The position numbers were made by a program, and so were the translations under genes. DNA of 64,000 nt from positions 3,038,001-3,102,000 of the forward strand of contig NZ_AP024897.1 of NCBI RefSeq assembly GCF_024529975.1, written 5' to 3'. The stretch comes from Vibrio quintilis (GTDB taxonomy: Bacteria > Pseudomonadota > Gammaproteobacteria > Enterobacterales > Vibrionaceae). Below the pieces are notes generated by a model, which worked only from the letters and a program-made list of their open reading frames with translations, was not told the origin of the DNA and searched no databases. Below are positions 27,361 through 36,035 of this stretch, piece after piece (position 1 is the stretch's first letter; each line of letters starts with the position of its first letter).

Positions 27361-28239
27361 TTATCCCATTGCCTGACTTACCAGACAAAACTGAGTCAAA
27401 CCCGCTTCTGCCTGTGGCACATCTCCCTTAACCATCTGACTGACTGTGTCCACTTTGTTCAGCCCCCAGCTGACGAGCTGTTCACCAATATCACCATACT
27501 GATTCACGATATCCAGCCGGACAAACTGTTGATCGCACTGCATCAGGTGATGAGATATCAGGGCTAATGCATTGGCTGAACTGTGCGCGATCACAGGGCC
27601 AATACAGACACCCCGGCCAAAGTCCCGGCAAACTGCAAACCCAGTGATTTGTCCGTCGTCTTCAATCACCAGTGTACGGGCAGATGTCTTCAGAACCAGA
27701 TCACCAATCGCATTCCTATCCATGCCAGCCGACGCATCCATCATCTGTTTCAGTATCGGCTCTTCCCCGGAATTCATCTCACGAACCACAGCATTCGCCT
27801 GTGGACTGAGTAAAGTCAGGTTCTGCTTTTCAACCACATTCTGATATTGCTCAATCACAGCGTATTCCGCAAAACCAATTTTCTGATACAGGGGTTTGCC
27901 CATTTCTGTTGCTGTCAGATAGAGGTCAGTGCCCGGCTCAGCATACGAAATAATGTCATTCATGATCTGCCGGCCAAGTCCCCGGCCCTGAAAATCATCC
28001 GAGATAACAATCAGCCCAACACTGGCGTAGCGTCCCTGAGGCACCAGACATGCTGTACCGATGATTTGTCCGCCAGATTCCATCACCAGAGAATGCCCCA
28101 CGGATACAATCTGTTGCCAGTCCTGCCGGGTATGCGGCCAATGCAGTGCCTGAGTCATCGCATGCGCTTCAGCGATATCTTTTTCATTCATGGGTCTGGT
28201 AATGACATCTTCATGAACCGTTTTTACATTCATATTCAT
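27361..28239 (-). CDS. Tandem GNAT-family N-acetyltransferase
   Basis: This 292-aa protein has an N-terminal GNAT acetyltransferase domain with an acetyl-CoA-binding motif (DDFQGRGLGRQIM, about residue 80) and a second, more divergent GNAT-like C-terminal domain (VLKTSARTLVIEDDGQITGFAVCRDFGRGVCIGPVIAHS). This layout occurs in a family of uncharacterised bacterial acetyltransferases often placed near amine catabolism genes. The acceptor is unknown. It is convergent with the serine hydrolase gene and divergent from the aldehyde dehydrogenase that opens the catabolic locus, so it could acetylate or respond to an amine handled there; that link is only positional. Confidence 0.8.
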   Translation of the reverse strand: MNMNVKTVHEDVITRPMNEKDIAEAHAMTQALHWPHTRQDWQQIVSVGHSLVMESGGQIIGTACLVPQGRYASVGLIVISDDFQGRGLGRQIMNDIISYAEPGTDLYLTATEMGKPLYQKIGFAEYAVIEQYQNVVEKQNLTLLSPQANAVVREMNSGEEPILKQMMDASAGMDRNAIGDLVLKTSARTLVIEDDGQITGFAVCRDFGRGVCIGPVIAHSSANALALISHHLMQCDQQFVRLDIVNQYGDIGEQLVSWGLNKVDTVSQMVKGDVPQAEAGLTQFCLVSQAMG

Positions 28240-28437
28240 TCCTTAAATCATAAAGACGCATCAAGTCCTGCATCCTGAAGTCAATTGAGCGTATTGTTAT
28301 TCCATTAGTCGTTCAAAAAGACAATAGTTATCATTTAAAACGGCAGATCACACTGTTTTGTTCGCTGAAAAATCAGACGAATGCTGAATCACCGGCTGAT
28401 GTCGGCAGCACATACCGCCTGAGTTTCTTTAATATGA

Positions 28438-28478
28438 TATACCCAAGCAACCTGAAGATACAGGGTTGTTTGGGTATA
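28438..28478. repeat. Dispersed palindromic repeat, copy 3 (complete)
   Basis: TATACCCAAGCAACC and GGGTTGTTTGGGTATA form an almost perfect inverted repeat of about 15 bp around TGAAGATACA. It lies 34 bases before the aldehyde dehydrogenase start, so it will be in the leader of that transcript as a strong hairpin. Confidence 0.8.
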
Positions 28479-28511
28479 ACTTACGGAAAACATAATTCAG
28501 GATGAATCCCT

Positions 28512-29978
28512 ATGGACTGGTATAACCCATCAGATACAGATATTCCCAAAGGCCATTTCATTGATGGTCAGTTCATGTCATTCAATGATGACACTGCAGT
28601 GGATGTGATCTGTCCGTCAACAGGTAAAGCGTATGCGCAGTTAAATTACGCTTCTGCTGATACCGTTGAACAGGCACTCTCTCAGGCCCATCAGGCATTT
28701 CGTGCTGGTACATGGGCTTCAATGGCACCGCGGGAACGGGCAAAGTACTTATTTAAATGGGCAGAGCTGATTGAAAAAGAGCAGGCTTATCTGGCGCAGC
28801 TGGAATCTTTAGGGTCCAGTCGTCCGTATCATGAAGTCTTGCAGTGGGACATCCCATATGTCGTTGACTGCCTGCGTTTCTTCGCTGAACTGAGCGATAA
28901 ACATGGTGGCTATGTCGGCGCCACCCAGCAGAACCGGCTGGGCATGGTGATCAGCCAGCCTTATGGTGTCATCGGTGCAATTACGCCATGGAACTTTCCG
29001 ATGAGCATGTTGATGTGGAAAGTCGGGCCGGCGCTGGCAGCAGGAAATGCTGTAGTGCTCAAACCTTCCGAAATGACCCCCTTCACCAGTGTTTATCTGG
29101 CGAAACTGGCCGTCGATGCCGGTATTCCGGCTAACCTGTTTAATGTGGTTCAGGGTGATGGAAAAACAGTGGGACAGGCGATTTGTGAGCATTCACTGGT
29201 CGGGAAAGTCACCTTCACCGGCTCCACCGCAACAGGCGCGGCGATCATGTCAACCTGTGCGATAAAAGGCCCCAAGCCTTCAACACTGGAGTTGGGCGGT
29301 AAGAGTCCTCAGATTGTCTTTGCTGATGCAGATATTGAGAAAACAGCACGGACAGTCGCCAAAGCGATTACCGGCAATGCCGGGCAGGTCTGTGTTTCCG
29401 GCTCAAGGCTGATCATCCATCAGGACATTGCTGAAGAATTTTCACAGCAGGTGATGGCCCATTTCAGCCAGCTGAAAACCGGCTCTACATGGGAAAAACA
29501 AACCACGCTGCCACCTGTTATCTCAGCCGGACAGGCACAGAGAATCGAATCCATTGTCAGTCAAAGTATTGCGCAAGGCGCAGAGCTGCTTTGTGGCGGA
29601 GATTTAATCAGTCAGGGCGGTTCATTCTTTACCCCGACATTACTGGCCGTCAAAGACAAAGCAAACTGTGCTGTCAGGGAGGAAATTTTTGGTCCGGTTC
29701 TCACCATGCAAACATTTGACTCCGATGAGCAGGCCTGGGAACTGGCAAGCCATGAAACATACGGTTTAGCTGCGGGCATTCATACGCAGAATATTCAGCG
29801 CGCATTAACCGGAATGAGAGAAATAGAAGCCGGTTCTGTATGGATTAACCGTTACGGACGCTCTTTTGATCACATCATGCCGACCGGAGGATTTAAACAA
29901 TCCGGTATTGGCAAAGATGTGGGCGTGGAAGCTTTTCAGGCCAATCTGAAAACAAAAAGCGTACTGATTGACTTTTAA
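28512..29978 (+). CDS. NAD(P)-dependent aldehyde dehydrogenase (PuuC-like)
   Basis: This 488-aa enzyme oxidises an aldehyde to the acid with NAD(P)+. It has the family's ITPWNFP cofactor motif, FTGSTATG loop, catalytic glutamate in LELGGKSP and catalytic cysteine in [12 protein letters not shown]. It resembles the broad class that includes PuuC and betaine-aldehyde dehydrogenases, so an omega-amino-aldehyde is a sensible substrate guess given the PuuB-like gene downstream. It has its own terminator (30029-30062) and a 436-base gap before the next gene, so it is probably a separate transcript of the same locus. Confidence 0.88.
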   Translation: MDWYNPSDTDIPKGHFIDGQFMSFNDDTAVDVICPSTGKAYAQLNYASADTVEQALSQAHQAFRAGTWASMAPRERAKYLFKWAELIEKEQAYLAQLESLGSSRPYHEVLQWDIPYVVDCLRFFAELSDKHGGYVGATQQNRLGMVISQPYGVIGAITPWNFPMSMLMWKVGPALAAGNAVVLKPSEMTPFTSVYLAKLAVDAGIPANLFNVVQGDGKTVGQAICEHSLVGKVTFTGSTATGAAIMSTCAIKGPKPSTLELGGKSPQIVFADADIEKTARTVAKAITGNAGQVCVSGSRLIIHQDIAEEFSQQVMAHFSQLKTGSTWEKQTTLPPVISAGQAQRIESIVSQSIAQGAELLCGGDLISQGGSFFTPTLLAVKDKANCAVREEIFGPVLTMQTFDSDEQAWELASHETYGLAAGIHTQNIQRALTGMREIEAGSVWINRYGRSFDHIMPTGGFKQSGIGKDVGVEAFQANLKTKSVLIDF

Positions 29979-30028
29979 GCAGTGCCGGGAGAAAGCCCGG
30001 TCATCACATATACGGGACACCTTCTCTA

Positions 30029-30062
30029 AACAGATTCATCATTCGTGGTGAATCTGTTTTTT
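30029..30062 (+). terminator. Aldehyde dehydrogenase terminator
   Basis: A 13-bp stem (AACAGATTCATCA with TGGTGAATCTGTT) closed by a TTCG tetraloop is followed by four T. It is a textbook Rho-independent terminator 51 bases after the stop. Confidence 0.92.
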
Positions 30063-30414
30063 CAGTCAGCAGATAATTTTGCCGGAAGCCTTAGCTATTC
30101 CGGTCAGGCATCTGGCCCTGAGAGAGCCAGTTCTCCACCAACAGGATAAACTGAATAAATACTCAAACTTAACTCATTGTAATTTATAGATTATCAATAT
30201 CATCTCCTGCAACAATCATCATGACTGCTTTTTCTTTTTCAACCTGAAATCACACCGTATTAACTGCTGTATGTCTGGTTAAAAGAACAAATTCCTGCTT
30301 CTGAAACACGGAATTAAACGTTATCTGCTGTGTAATTGTGATGTAATGGGTTATAGAGGCAAATGATAAATAAATGTTTTAAAAATGTTACTTTCAGTTT
30401 TAAGGATGAATACG
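30063..30414. other. Leader region of the catabolic operon
   Basis: About 350 bases, AT-rich, between the aldehyde dehydrogenase terminator and the HAD gene. I see no ORF with a ribosome binding site and no firm promoter match; the operon promoter should lie here. Confidence 0.4.
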
Positions 30415-31089
30415 ATGAGTACACTTCGCCCCAAATACATCACCTTTGATTGCTATGGCACACTCACAAATTTCCAGATGGCAACCATGACCCGGGAAAT
30501 ATTTAAAGACCGCATTTCCGCAGAACGAATGGATGCCTTCGTGAAAGACTTTGCAAGCTATCGTCTTGATGAAGTCATGGGCGCATGGCAGCCCTATGAT
30601 CAGATTGTGAAAGGTGCACTGGAGAGAACCTGTAAAAAATGGGGAATTGCGTATATTGATGCTGAAGGTCAGCAATACTATGATGCCGTGCCAACCTGGG
30701 GACCTCACGCCGATGTCCCATCCGGTCTGGCCCGTCTGGCAAAAGAGTTTCCGCTGGTGATTTACTCTAATGCCAGTGACAGCCAGATTATGAGTAACGT
30801 GGAAAAACTCGGCGCACCATTCCACCGGGTATTTACGGCAGAAGAAGCCAAAGTTTATAAGCCCCGTCTGGCCGCATTTGAATATATGATCGACAATTTA
30901 GGCTGCAGCCCGGAAGAGATTCTGCATGTCTCATCCAGCTTCCGTTATGACCTGTTCTCTGCAGATGACATGGGCATTAAAAACAAAGCATTCATCGCCC
31001 GCGGTCACGAACAACCCGCCAACAGTATTTATTCATATCACCAAGTCCCCGACATCAATGCACTCGCTGACTTGCTGGGCCTCGATTAA
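30415..31089 (+). CDS. Type II haloacid-dehalogenase-fold hydrolase
   Basis: This 224-aa protein belongs to the L-2-haloacid dehalogenase (type II) branch of the HAD superfamily. Motif I is FDCYGTL, with the nucleophile aspartate and the tyrosine typical of dehalogenases; motif II is the serine in IYSNASD; motif III is a lysine in KVYKPRLAAF; motif IV is in HVSSSFRYDLFSADDMG. The ATG at 30415 (MSTLRPK) is preferred because AAGGA lies 8 bases upstream. It is the first gene of a run that reads straight into the oxidase and transporter. True dehalogenation is uncertain; homologues inside amine or opine operons may act on other 2-substituted acids. Confidence 0.85.
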   Translation: MSTLRPKYITFDCYGTLTNFQMATMTREIFKDRISAERMDAFVKDFASYRLDEVMGAWQPYDQIVKGALERTCKKWGIAYIDAEGQQYYDAVPTWGPHADVPSGLARLAKEFPLVIYSNASDSQIMSNVEKLGAPFHRVFTAEEAKVYKPRLAAFEYMIDNLGCSPEEILHVSSSFRYDLFSADDMGIKNKAFIARGHEQPANSIYSYHQVPDINALADLLGLD

Positions 31090-31113
31090 TTTTTATCATG
31101 TCAGGAGTCAGCT

Positions 31114-32388
31114 ATGATCAATCAATCCTATTGGATCGATACCAAACCCCGGTTTACCCATGGCGCCGACACACTGGGCAACACGCATTATGATGTTGCC
31201 ATTGTCGGTGGCGGGCTAACCGGATTAACCGCAGCACATACACTGGCCAGACAAGGCGCATCGGTCGCTTTGTTTGAAGCCACAGACATTATGGAACAGG
31301 CATCCGGCCAGAACGGAGGGCAATGCAGTACCGGCGTTGCACAAGATTTTGCCTCCCTGACGGCCGCTATCGGACCCGACAAGGCAAGACGCTATTACAC
31401 CGCCTATTCGGATGCCGTCGATGCACTGCGACAGATCATCACCGAAGAACAGATTGAATGCGAATACCGTGAGAGCGGCAAACTCAAACTCGCAGCCAAA
31501 CCGCAGCACGCAGAAAAAATCTTCAACACTTGTGAACTCATCAGAAAAGAAGTCGACCCGAAGGTGAGGTTTCTGGATGCTGACGGGCTGAAAGACGAGA
31601 TTGCCTCTGACCAGTTTTACGGTGGGATGGTACAGGAAAATGCCTTTCAGATTCATGTTGGCAAGCTGGGCGTCGGTATTGCCGATAAAGCAGCCGGATA
31701 CGGCGCACATATTTATGAAAACAGCCCGGTGCTGCAGCTGAAAAAACAGGGTAAGCAGTTCCGGGTGGAAACGCCGAAAGGCACCATCACGGCCAGCGAT
31801 GTGATCATTGCCAGTGGCATCAGCCAGCACGGCCCGCTTGGCTGGTTCAGAAGGCGTATTGTACCGGTCGGCAGTTTTATCCTTGTCACCGAAAAACTGG
31901 ACCCGGCCCTGATTGAACGGCTCATGCCAAATAAACGCTCTTATGTCACCAGCAAAATCATCGGCAATTATTTCAGGGTGATGGGCGATGATCGTTTGCT
32001 GTTTGGCGGCCGGGCACGCTTTGCCATGACCAACCCCAAGTCCGATGCTATCAGCGGTGAGATATTGCTGAAAACCATGGGAGATATGTTCCCGGAATTA
32101 CTGGGCGTCAAAGCAACGCATTGCTGGGGCGGATTAGTCGATATTACACCAAACCGTCTCCCGCGGGCCGGAGAACACAACGGTATGTTCTACGCGATGG
32201 GTTACAGCGGACACGGCGTACAAATGGCAGCCTACATGGGGCAGCAACTGGCACAAATGATTGGCGGCAGTGTGGAAGCCAACCCCTGGAGAGATGAATC
32301 CTGGTATGCCATCCCCGGATACTTCGGCAAACCCTGGTTTTTGCCCGCCGTCGGCGCCTATTACAAGTTGCAGGACTATTTACACTAA
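31114..32388 (+). CDS. FAD-dependent amine oxidoreductase, PuuB-like (DAO family)
   Basis: This 424-aa flavoenzyme has the N-terminal dinucleotide fold (DVAIVGGGLTGLTAAHTLA, about residues 28-46), GQNGGQCSTG after it, and a C-terminal FAD-binding GMFYAMGYSGHGVQMAAYMG block of the D-amino-acid oxidase/glycine oxidase superfamily. It resembles PuuB (gamma-glutamylputrescine oxidase) and related secondary-amine oxidases. The expected reaction is oxidation of a C-N bond to an imine and then aldehyde plus ammonia or amine. It starts 25 bases after the HAD gene. No PuuA or PuuD is present in the window, so the classical Puu pathway is not complete here. Confidence 0.85.
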   Translation: MINQSYWIDTKPRFTHGADTLGNTHYDVAIVGGGLTGLTAAHTLARQGASVALFEATDIMEQASGQNGGQCSTGVAQDFASLTAAIGPDKARRYYTAYSDAVDALRQIITEEQIECEYRESGKLKLAAKPQHAEKIFNTCELIRKEVDPKVRFLDADGLKDEIASDQFYGGMVQENAFQIHVGKLGVGIADKAAGYGAHIYENSPVLQLKKQGKQFRVETPKGTITASDVIIASGISQHGPLGWFRRRIVPVGSFILVTEKLDPALIERLMPNKRSYVTSKIIGNYFRVMGDDRLLFGGRARFAMTNPKSDAISGEILLKTMGDMFPELLGVKATHCWGGLVDITPNRLPRAGEHNGMFYAMGYSGHGVQMAAYMGQQLAQMIGGSVEANPWRDESWYAIPGYFGKPWFLPAVGAYYKLQDYLH

Positions 32389-32530
32389 CCCTGCATCAAT
32401 GTGTTCAGAGCCGGACCGGCTCAATAACTGAAGTGAAGACAATGAATCACCTGAGGTTAATCAAAGTAAGAGAATAACCGAAAACATAACCCTTATCAGA
32501 TGAATCGTAATATAGAAAGGATGCAATATT

Positions 32531-34162
32531 ATGAAAGACAAAAAGATTATCACCGGTCAGGAATGTATGAATGATTTTGAGCGACTGACTAATGAAGGCC
32601 GCTCAAGACGTTCAATCCTGAAATCACTCGGCGCAGCCGGCGTATTAATGGCTGCTTCAGGCACTTCGCTGAGCCCGCTGAATGTGTTTGCCGGCAATGA
32701 ATCGTCTTCAACAGCTGGGATGGGAAAATCAGGCGGAAAAATTAAAGTCGCCAGCCTGTCTGCTTCAACTTCAGATACCCTTGACCCGGCCAAAGGAGCC
32801 CTGTCAACCGACTATACCCGCCATTTCATGGTCTATAATGGTCTGACAAAATTTGACGAACATCTGGTTCCTCATCCGGAACTGGCTGAAAGTATTGACA
32901 ATGAAAACGCAACAGTCTGGCATATCAGGCTGCGCAAAGGTGTTCTGTTCCATGACGGAAAAGAACTCACTGCTGAAGACGTGGTCTTTTCACTCAACCG
33001 GCATAAAGACCCGGCAACCGCTTCCAAAGTCATGGGACTGGCGAAACAGCTGAAATCCGTGAAAGCGACCGGAAAATATGAAGTAAAAATCACACTGGAA
33101 GGTCCAAACGCGGAACTCCCTTCTATTTTTGCGATTTCACATATGTTGATTGTACCGGCTCACGTCAGCAACCTGAATCAGGGCATCGGCACCGGACCAT
33201 TCAAAGTGACGGAATTCAAACCGGGTATGAGAACGGTCGTGAAGAAAAACACCAGCTACTGGAAACCGGGCCTGCCTTATCTGGATGAAATTGAACTGTT
33301 TGCCATCCCGGATGAACCATCCCGCGTGAATGCCCTGCTTTCCGGTGAAGTGCATGTGATCAACGAAGTGAATCCACGCTCGACTTCACGGATTGAAGCC
33401 AGCAAAGGCCACCGTTTCGTCAATGCGCCTTCCGGTAACTATACCGACCTGATCATCCGTCAGGATTTGATGCCGGGTAAAAGCGCTGAATTCACCGAAG
33501 CGATGAAACTGCTGATGGATCGGGAGCAGATTAAGTCCGCAATTTTCCAGGATTTTGCTGTCGTCGGGAACGACACACCGATTGCACCAGGTGCCCGTTA
33601 CTTTAATTCAGAGTTATCCCAGACCACCTTTGATCCGGAAAAAGCCAAATACCTGATTAAGAAGGCAGGCTTTGCGGATGCAAAAATTCCGTTAGTGGCA
33701 TCCAGTGCCGCAACCGGTTCTGTTGATATTGCAGTCCTGATGCAGCAGTCGGCCGCAAAAGTCGGGGTTAAAATCGATGTACAGACCAAACCTGGTGATG
33801 GTTACTGGTCAAATCACTGGGCGAAACATCCGCTGAGCTTCGGGAATATCAACCCCCGCCCGAATGCCGATATCATCTTCTCGCAGTTCTTTCTTTCCAG
33901 TGCGTCATGGAATGAGTCTCACTGGAAAAACAGCCACTTCGACAAACTCCTGTTTGATGCACGCAGCGAAACAGATGACAGCAAACGCGCACAAATGTAT
34001 GCAGAGATGCAAACACTGGTACACGACAAATGCGGGATTGGCGTCCCGGTATTTATCAGTAACATCGATGGCGTGGATTCAAGACTGAAAGGCTACGGCA
34101 CCAATCCTCTCGGCGGATTCATGGGATACATGTTTGCAGAAAAAGTCTGGCTGGATACCTGA
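32531..34162 (+). CDS. Peptide/opine-type ABC transporter substrate-binding protein
   Basis: This 543-aa exported binding protein is of SBP family 5 (DppA/OppA type). The N-terminus has a Tat-like signal: SRRSILK at residues 25-31, a hydrophobic stretch (GAAGVLMAASG) and a likely cleavage before residue 55. The mature part has the family signature TLDPAKGALSTDYTRHFMVYNGLTKFDE and the VWHIRLRKGVLFHDGKELTAEDVVFSL block. It delivers ligand to the two permeases and fused ATPase downstream. A stable stem-loop follows it at 34194-34218, which would favour accumulation of this transcript segment. The ligand could be a peptide, opine or other modified amino acid. Confidence 0.92.
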   Translation: MKDKKIITGQECMNDFERLTNEGRSRRSILKSLGAAGVLMAASGTSLSPLNVFAGNESSSTAGMGKSGGKIKVASLSASTSDTLDPAKGALSTDYTRHFMVYNGLTKFDEHLVPHPELAESIDNENATVWHIRLRKGVLFHDGKELTAEDVVFSLNRHKDPATASKVMGLAKQLKSVKATGKYEVKITLEGPNAELPSIFAISHMLIVPAHVSNLNQGIGTGPFKVTEFKPGMRTVVKKNTSYWKPGLPYLDEIELFAIPDEPSRVNALLSGEVHVINEVNPRSTSRIEASKGHRFVNAPSGNYTDLIIRQDLMPGKSAEFTEAMKLLMDREQIKSAIFQDFAVVGNDTPIAPGARYFNSELSQTTFDPEKAKYLIKKAGFADAKIPLVASSAATGSVDIAVLMQQSAAKVGVKIDVQTKPGDGYWSNHWAKHPLSFGNINPRPNADIIFSQFFLSSASWNESHWKNSHFDKLLFDARSETDDSKRAQMYAEMQTLVHDKCGIGVPVFISNIDGVDSRLKGYGTNPLGGFMGYMFAEKVWLDT

Positions 34163-34193
34163 TCACTTTTTCTGCCACTCATACCCATGAATG

Positions 34194-34218
34194 AGCAACG
34201 GCACCAGTTGCCGTTGCT
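34194..34218 (+). terminator. Stem-loop between the binding-protein and permease genes
   Basis: AGCAACGGCA and TGCCGTTGCT form a perfect 10-bp hairpin with a five-base loop and no U-run. Such hairpins after binding-protein genes usually protect the upstream mRNA so that the binding protein is made in excess. Confidence 0.7.
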
Positions 34219-34239
34219 GCTGACCCCGAGGATAGCCTG

Positions 34240-35199
34240 ATGAATAACGTTTTGATTTCTTTAGTTGTGCGTAGGCTTTTAAGTGCCATGCTTACGCTGT
34301 TTCTGGTTTCGATTGTTGTATTTGCGATAACCAATATACTGCCCGGCGATGCTGCCCAGCAAATTCTGGGACAATTTGCCATGCCCGAACAGGTCGCCGC
34401 GTTACGAACACAACTCGGTCTGGATCAACCGGCGATCTCCCGTTATTTTCACTGGCTGTTCAATCTGCTAAGCGGCGATCCCGGGCAATCTTTTGCGAAC
34501 AATATGCCGGTCAGTGAACTGATGGATGGCCGGTTGCAAAATACGCTGATGCTGGCAGCTGCAACTTCGGTTGTATCAGTCCCGTTCGCCCTGTTTCTCG
34601 GCATTTTTGCTGCAATATACAGAAACGGGCGCTTAGACCGGTTCCTGAATACCCTGACACTGGCTCTGGTAGCTGTTCCCGAATTTCTGGTGGCAACGAT
34701 TGCCGTGCTGATCTTTGCAGTCAAATTACACTGGTTTTCAGCCATTTCCTATGGCGGTGCCGGTGACAGCATCCTTGAATTCTTAAGGGCTTACACACTA
34801 CCGGTGATGACCCTCTGTTTTGTGATTACCGCACAAATGGCAAGAATGACCCGTGCCGCCATGGTGGATGAACTGAGCACCAGCTATGTCGAAATGGCTT
34901 ATCTGAAAGGCTTGTCTACACTCCGGATTGCCATTATTCATGCTCTGCCGAATGCCATCGGCCCGATTGCCAACGCAGTCGCACTCAGCCTTTCTTACCT
35001 GTTTGGCGGGGTTGTCATTGTCGAAGCTATTTTTAATTTCCCCGGTATTGCGGGCCTGATGGTCGACGCAGTAACCAACCGGGATATTGCCCTGGTACAA
35101 GCTTGTACCATGCTTTTTTGCAGTGGCTATCTGGGCCTCATTCTGATTGCTGATATCAGCGCAATTGTATTCAATCCGAGACTGAGGAATAAAGTATGA
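34240..35199 (+). CDS. ABC transporter permease, DppB type
   Basis: This 319-aa inner-membrane permease is of the DppB/OppB type. It has about six hydrophobic helices, an N-terminal VRRLLSAMLTLFLVSIVVF segment, the conserved GLDQP-RYFHWL region and the cytoplasmic coupling loop (AYLKGLSTLRIAIIHALPNAIGP, about residues 222-244). GAGGA precedes the ATG. Its stop overlaps the start of the DppC-like gene by 4 bases, so the two subunits are translationally coupled. Confidence 0.93.
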   Translation: MNNVLISLVVRRLLSAMLTLFLVSIVVFAITNILPGDAAQQILGQFAMPEQVAALRTQLGLDQPAISRYFHWLFNLLSGDPGQSFANNMPVSELMDGRLQNTLMLAAATSVVSVPFALFLGIFAAIYRNGRLDRFLNTLTLALVAVPEFLVATIAVLIFAVKLHWFSAISYGGAGDSILEFLRAYTLPVMTLCFVITAQMARMTRAAMVDELSTSYVEMAYLKGLSTLRIAIIHALPNAIGPIANAVALSLSYLFGGVVIVEAIFNFPGIAGLMVDAVTNRDIALVQACTMLFCSGYLGLILIADISAIVFNPRLRNKV

Positions 35200-36026
35200 C
35201 TGTAACCACTTCCCCACTTTCTCCTTTATGGCAGCCACTGAAAAAAATCAGTTCACTGGTGTGTATGTTGTGCCTGCTGCTGGCGGTCTTCGGTCCGTGG
35301 CTGGCGCCCTATAGTGTCGGAGAAGTGGTGTCTAAAACCATTTTTGCCCCCATGAGTGAACAGTTTCTGCTGGGCACAGATTATCTGGGACGCGATAACC
35401 TGAGCCGGATTTTAAATGCCATCCGCTATACCGTCGGCTTATCGTTGACAGCCTCCGTGCTGGCTTCCTGCACCGGAACGCTGGTGGCACTGACGGCTGT
35501 GATGTCTCCGAAATGGCTGGAAGAGGTCATCATCCGCCTGGTCGATGCCCTGATTTCAATCCCGAGTAAAATGCTGGCTCTGGTCATCGTGGCCGGATTC
35601 GGCTCCTCGATTCATCTGCTGATTATCACCGCAGTGATAGGCTATGCACCAGGTGCATTCCGGATCGCTTACAGTCTGGCGATGAGTCAAAGTGAACTCG
35701 AATACGTCCAGTCCGCCAAAATCCGTGGCGAGCACTCATTCTATATCGCCGTCAGGGAAATTCTGCCCAATATACTCAATCCGGTACTGGCGGACTTCGG
35801 GCTGCGGTTCGTATTTATCGTCCTGCTGCTCAGCGGGCTGAGTTTTCTCGGGCTTGGCATCCAGCCACCAAATGCTGATTTAGGTTCGCTGGTCAGAGAA
35901 AACATCGGCGGTTTAAGTCAGGGCTCCGTCGCTTTAATCGCCCCGGCTATGACCATCGGCATTATGACGATTGCCGTCAATCTGGTGATAGACCGGATTG
36001 CGGATCAACGGAATCAACAACACTAA
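35196..36026 (+). CDS. ABC transporter permease, DppC type
   Basis: This 276-aa permease pairs with the preceding DppB-like protein. Features are an N-terminal helix, the GTDYLGRDNLSRIL motif typical of DppC/OppC, a coupling loop (SAKIRGEHSFYIAVREILPNILNP, about residues 171-194), and a C-terminal LSFLGLGIQPPNADLG segment. It begins within the stop of the previous gene (ATGA overlap) and is followed after 9 bases by the fused ATPase, which has an AAGGAGG ribosome binding site. Confidence 0.93.
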   Translation: MTVTTSPLSPLWQPLKKISSLVCMLCLLLAVFGPWLAPYSVGEVVSKTIFAPMSEQFLLGTDYLGRDNLSRILNAIRYTVGLSLTASVLASCTGTLVALTAVMSPKWLEEVIIRLVDALISIPSKMLALVIVAGFGSSIHLLIITAVIGYAPGAFRIAYSLAMSQSELEYVQSAKIRGEHSFYIAVREILPNILNPVLADFGLRFVFIVLLLSGLSFLGLGIQPPNADLGSLVRENIGGLSQGSVALIAPAMTIGIMTIAVNLVIDRIADQRNQQH

Positions 36027-36035
36027 GGAGGCGCT

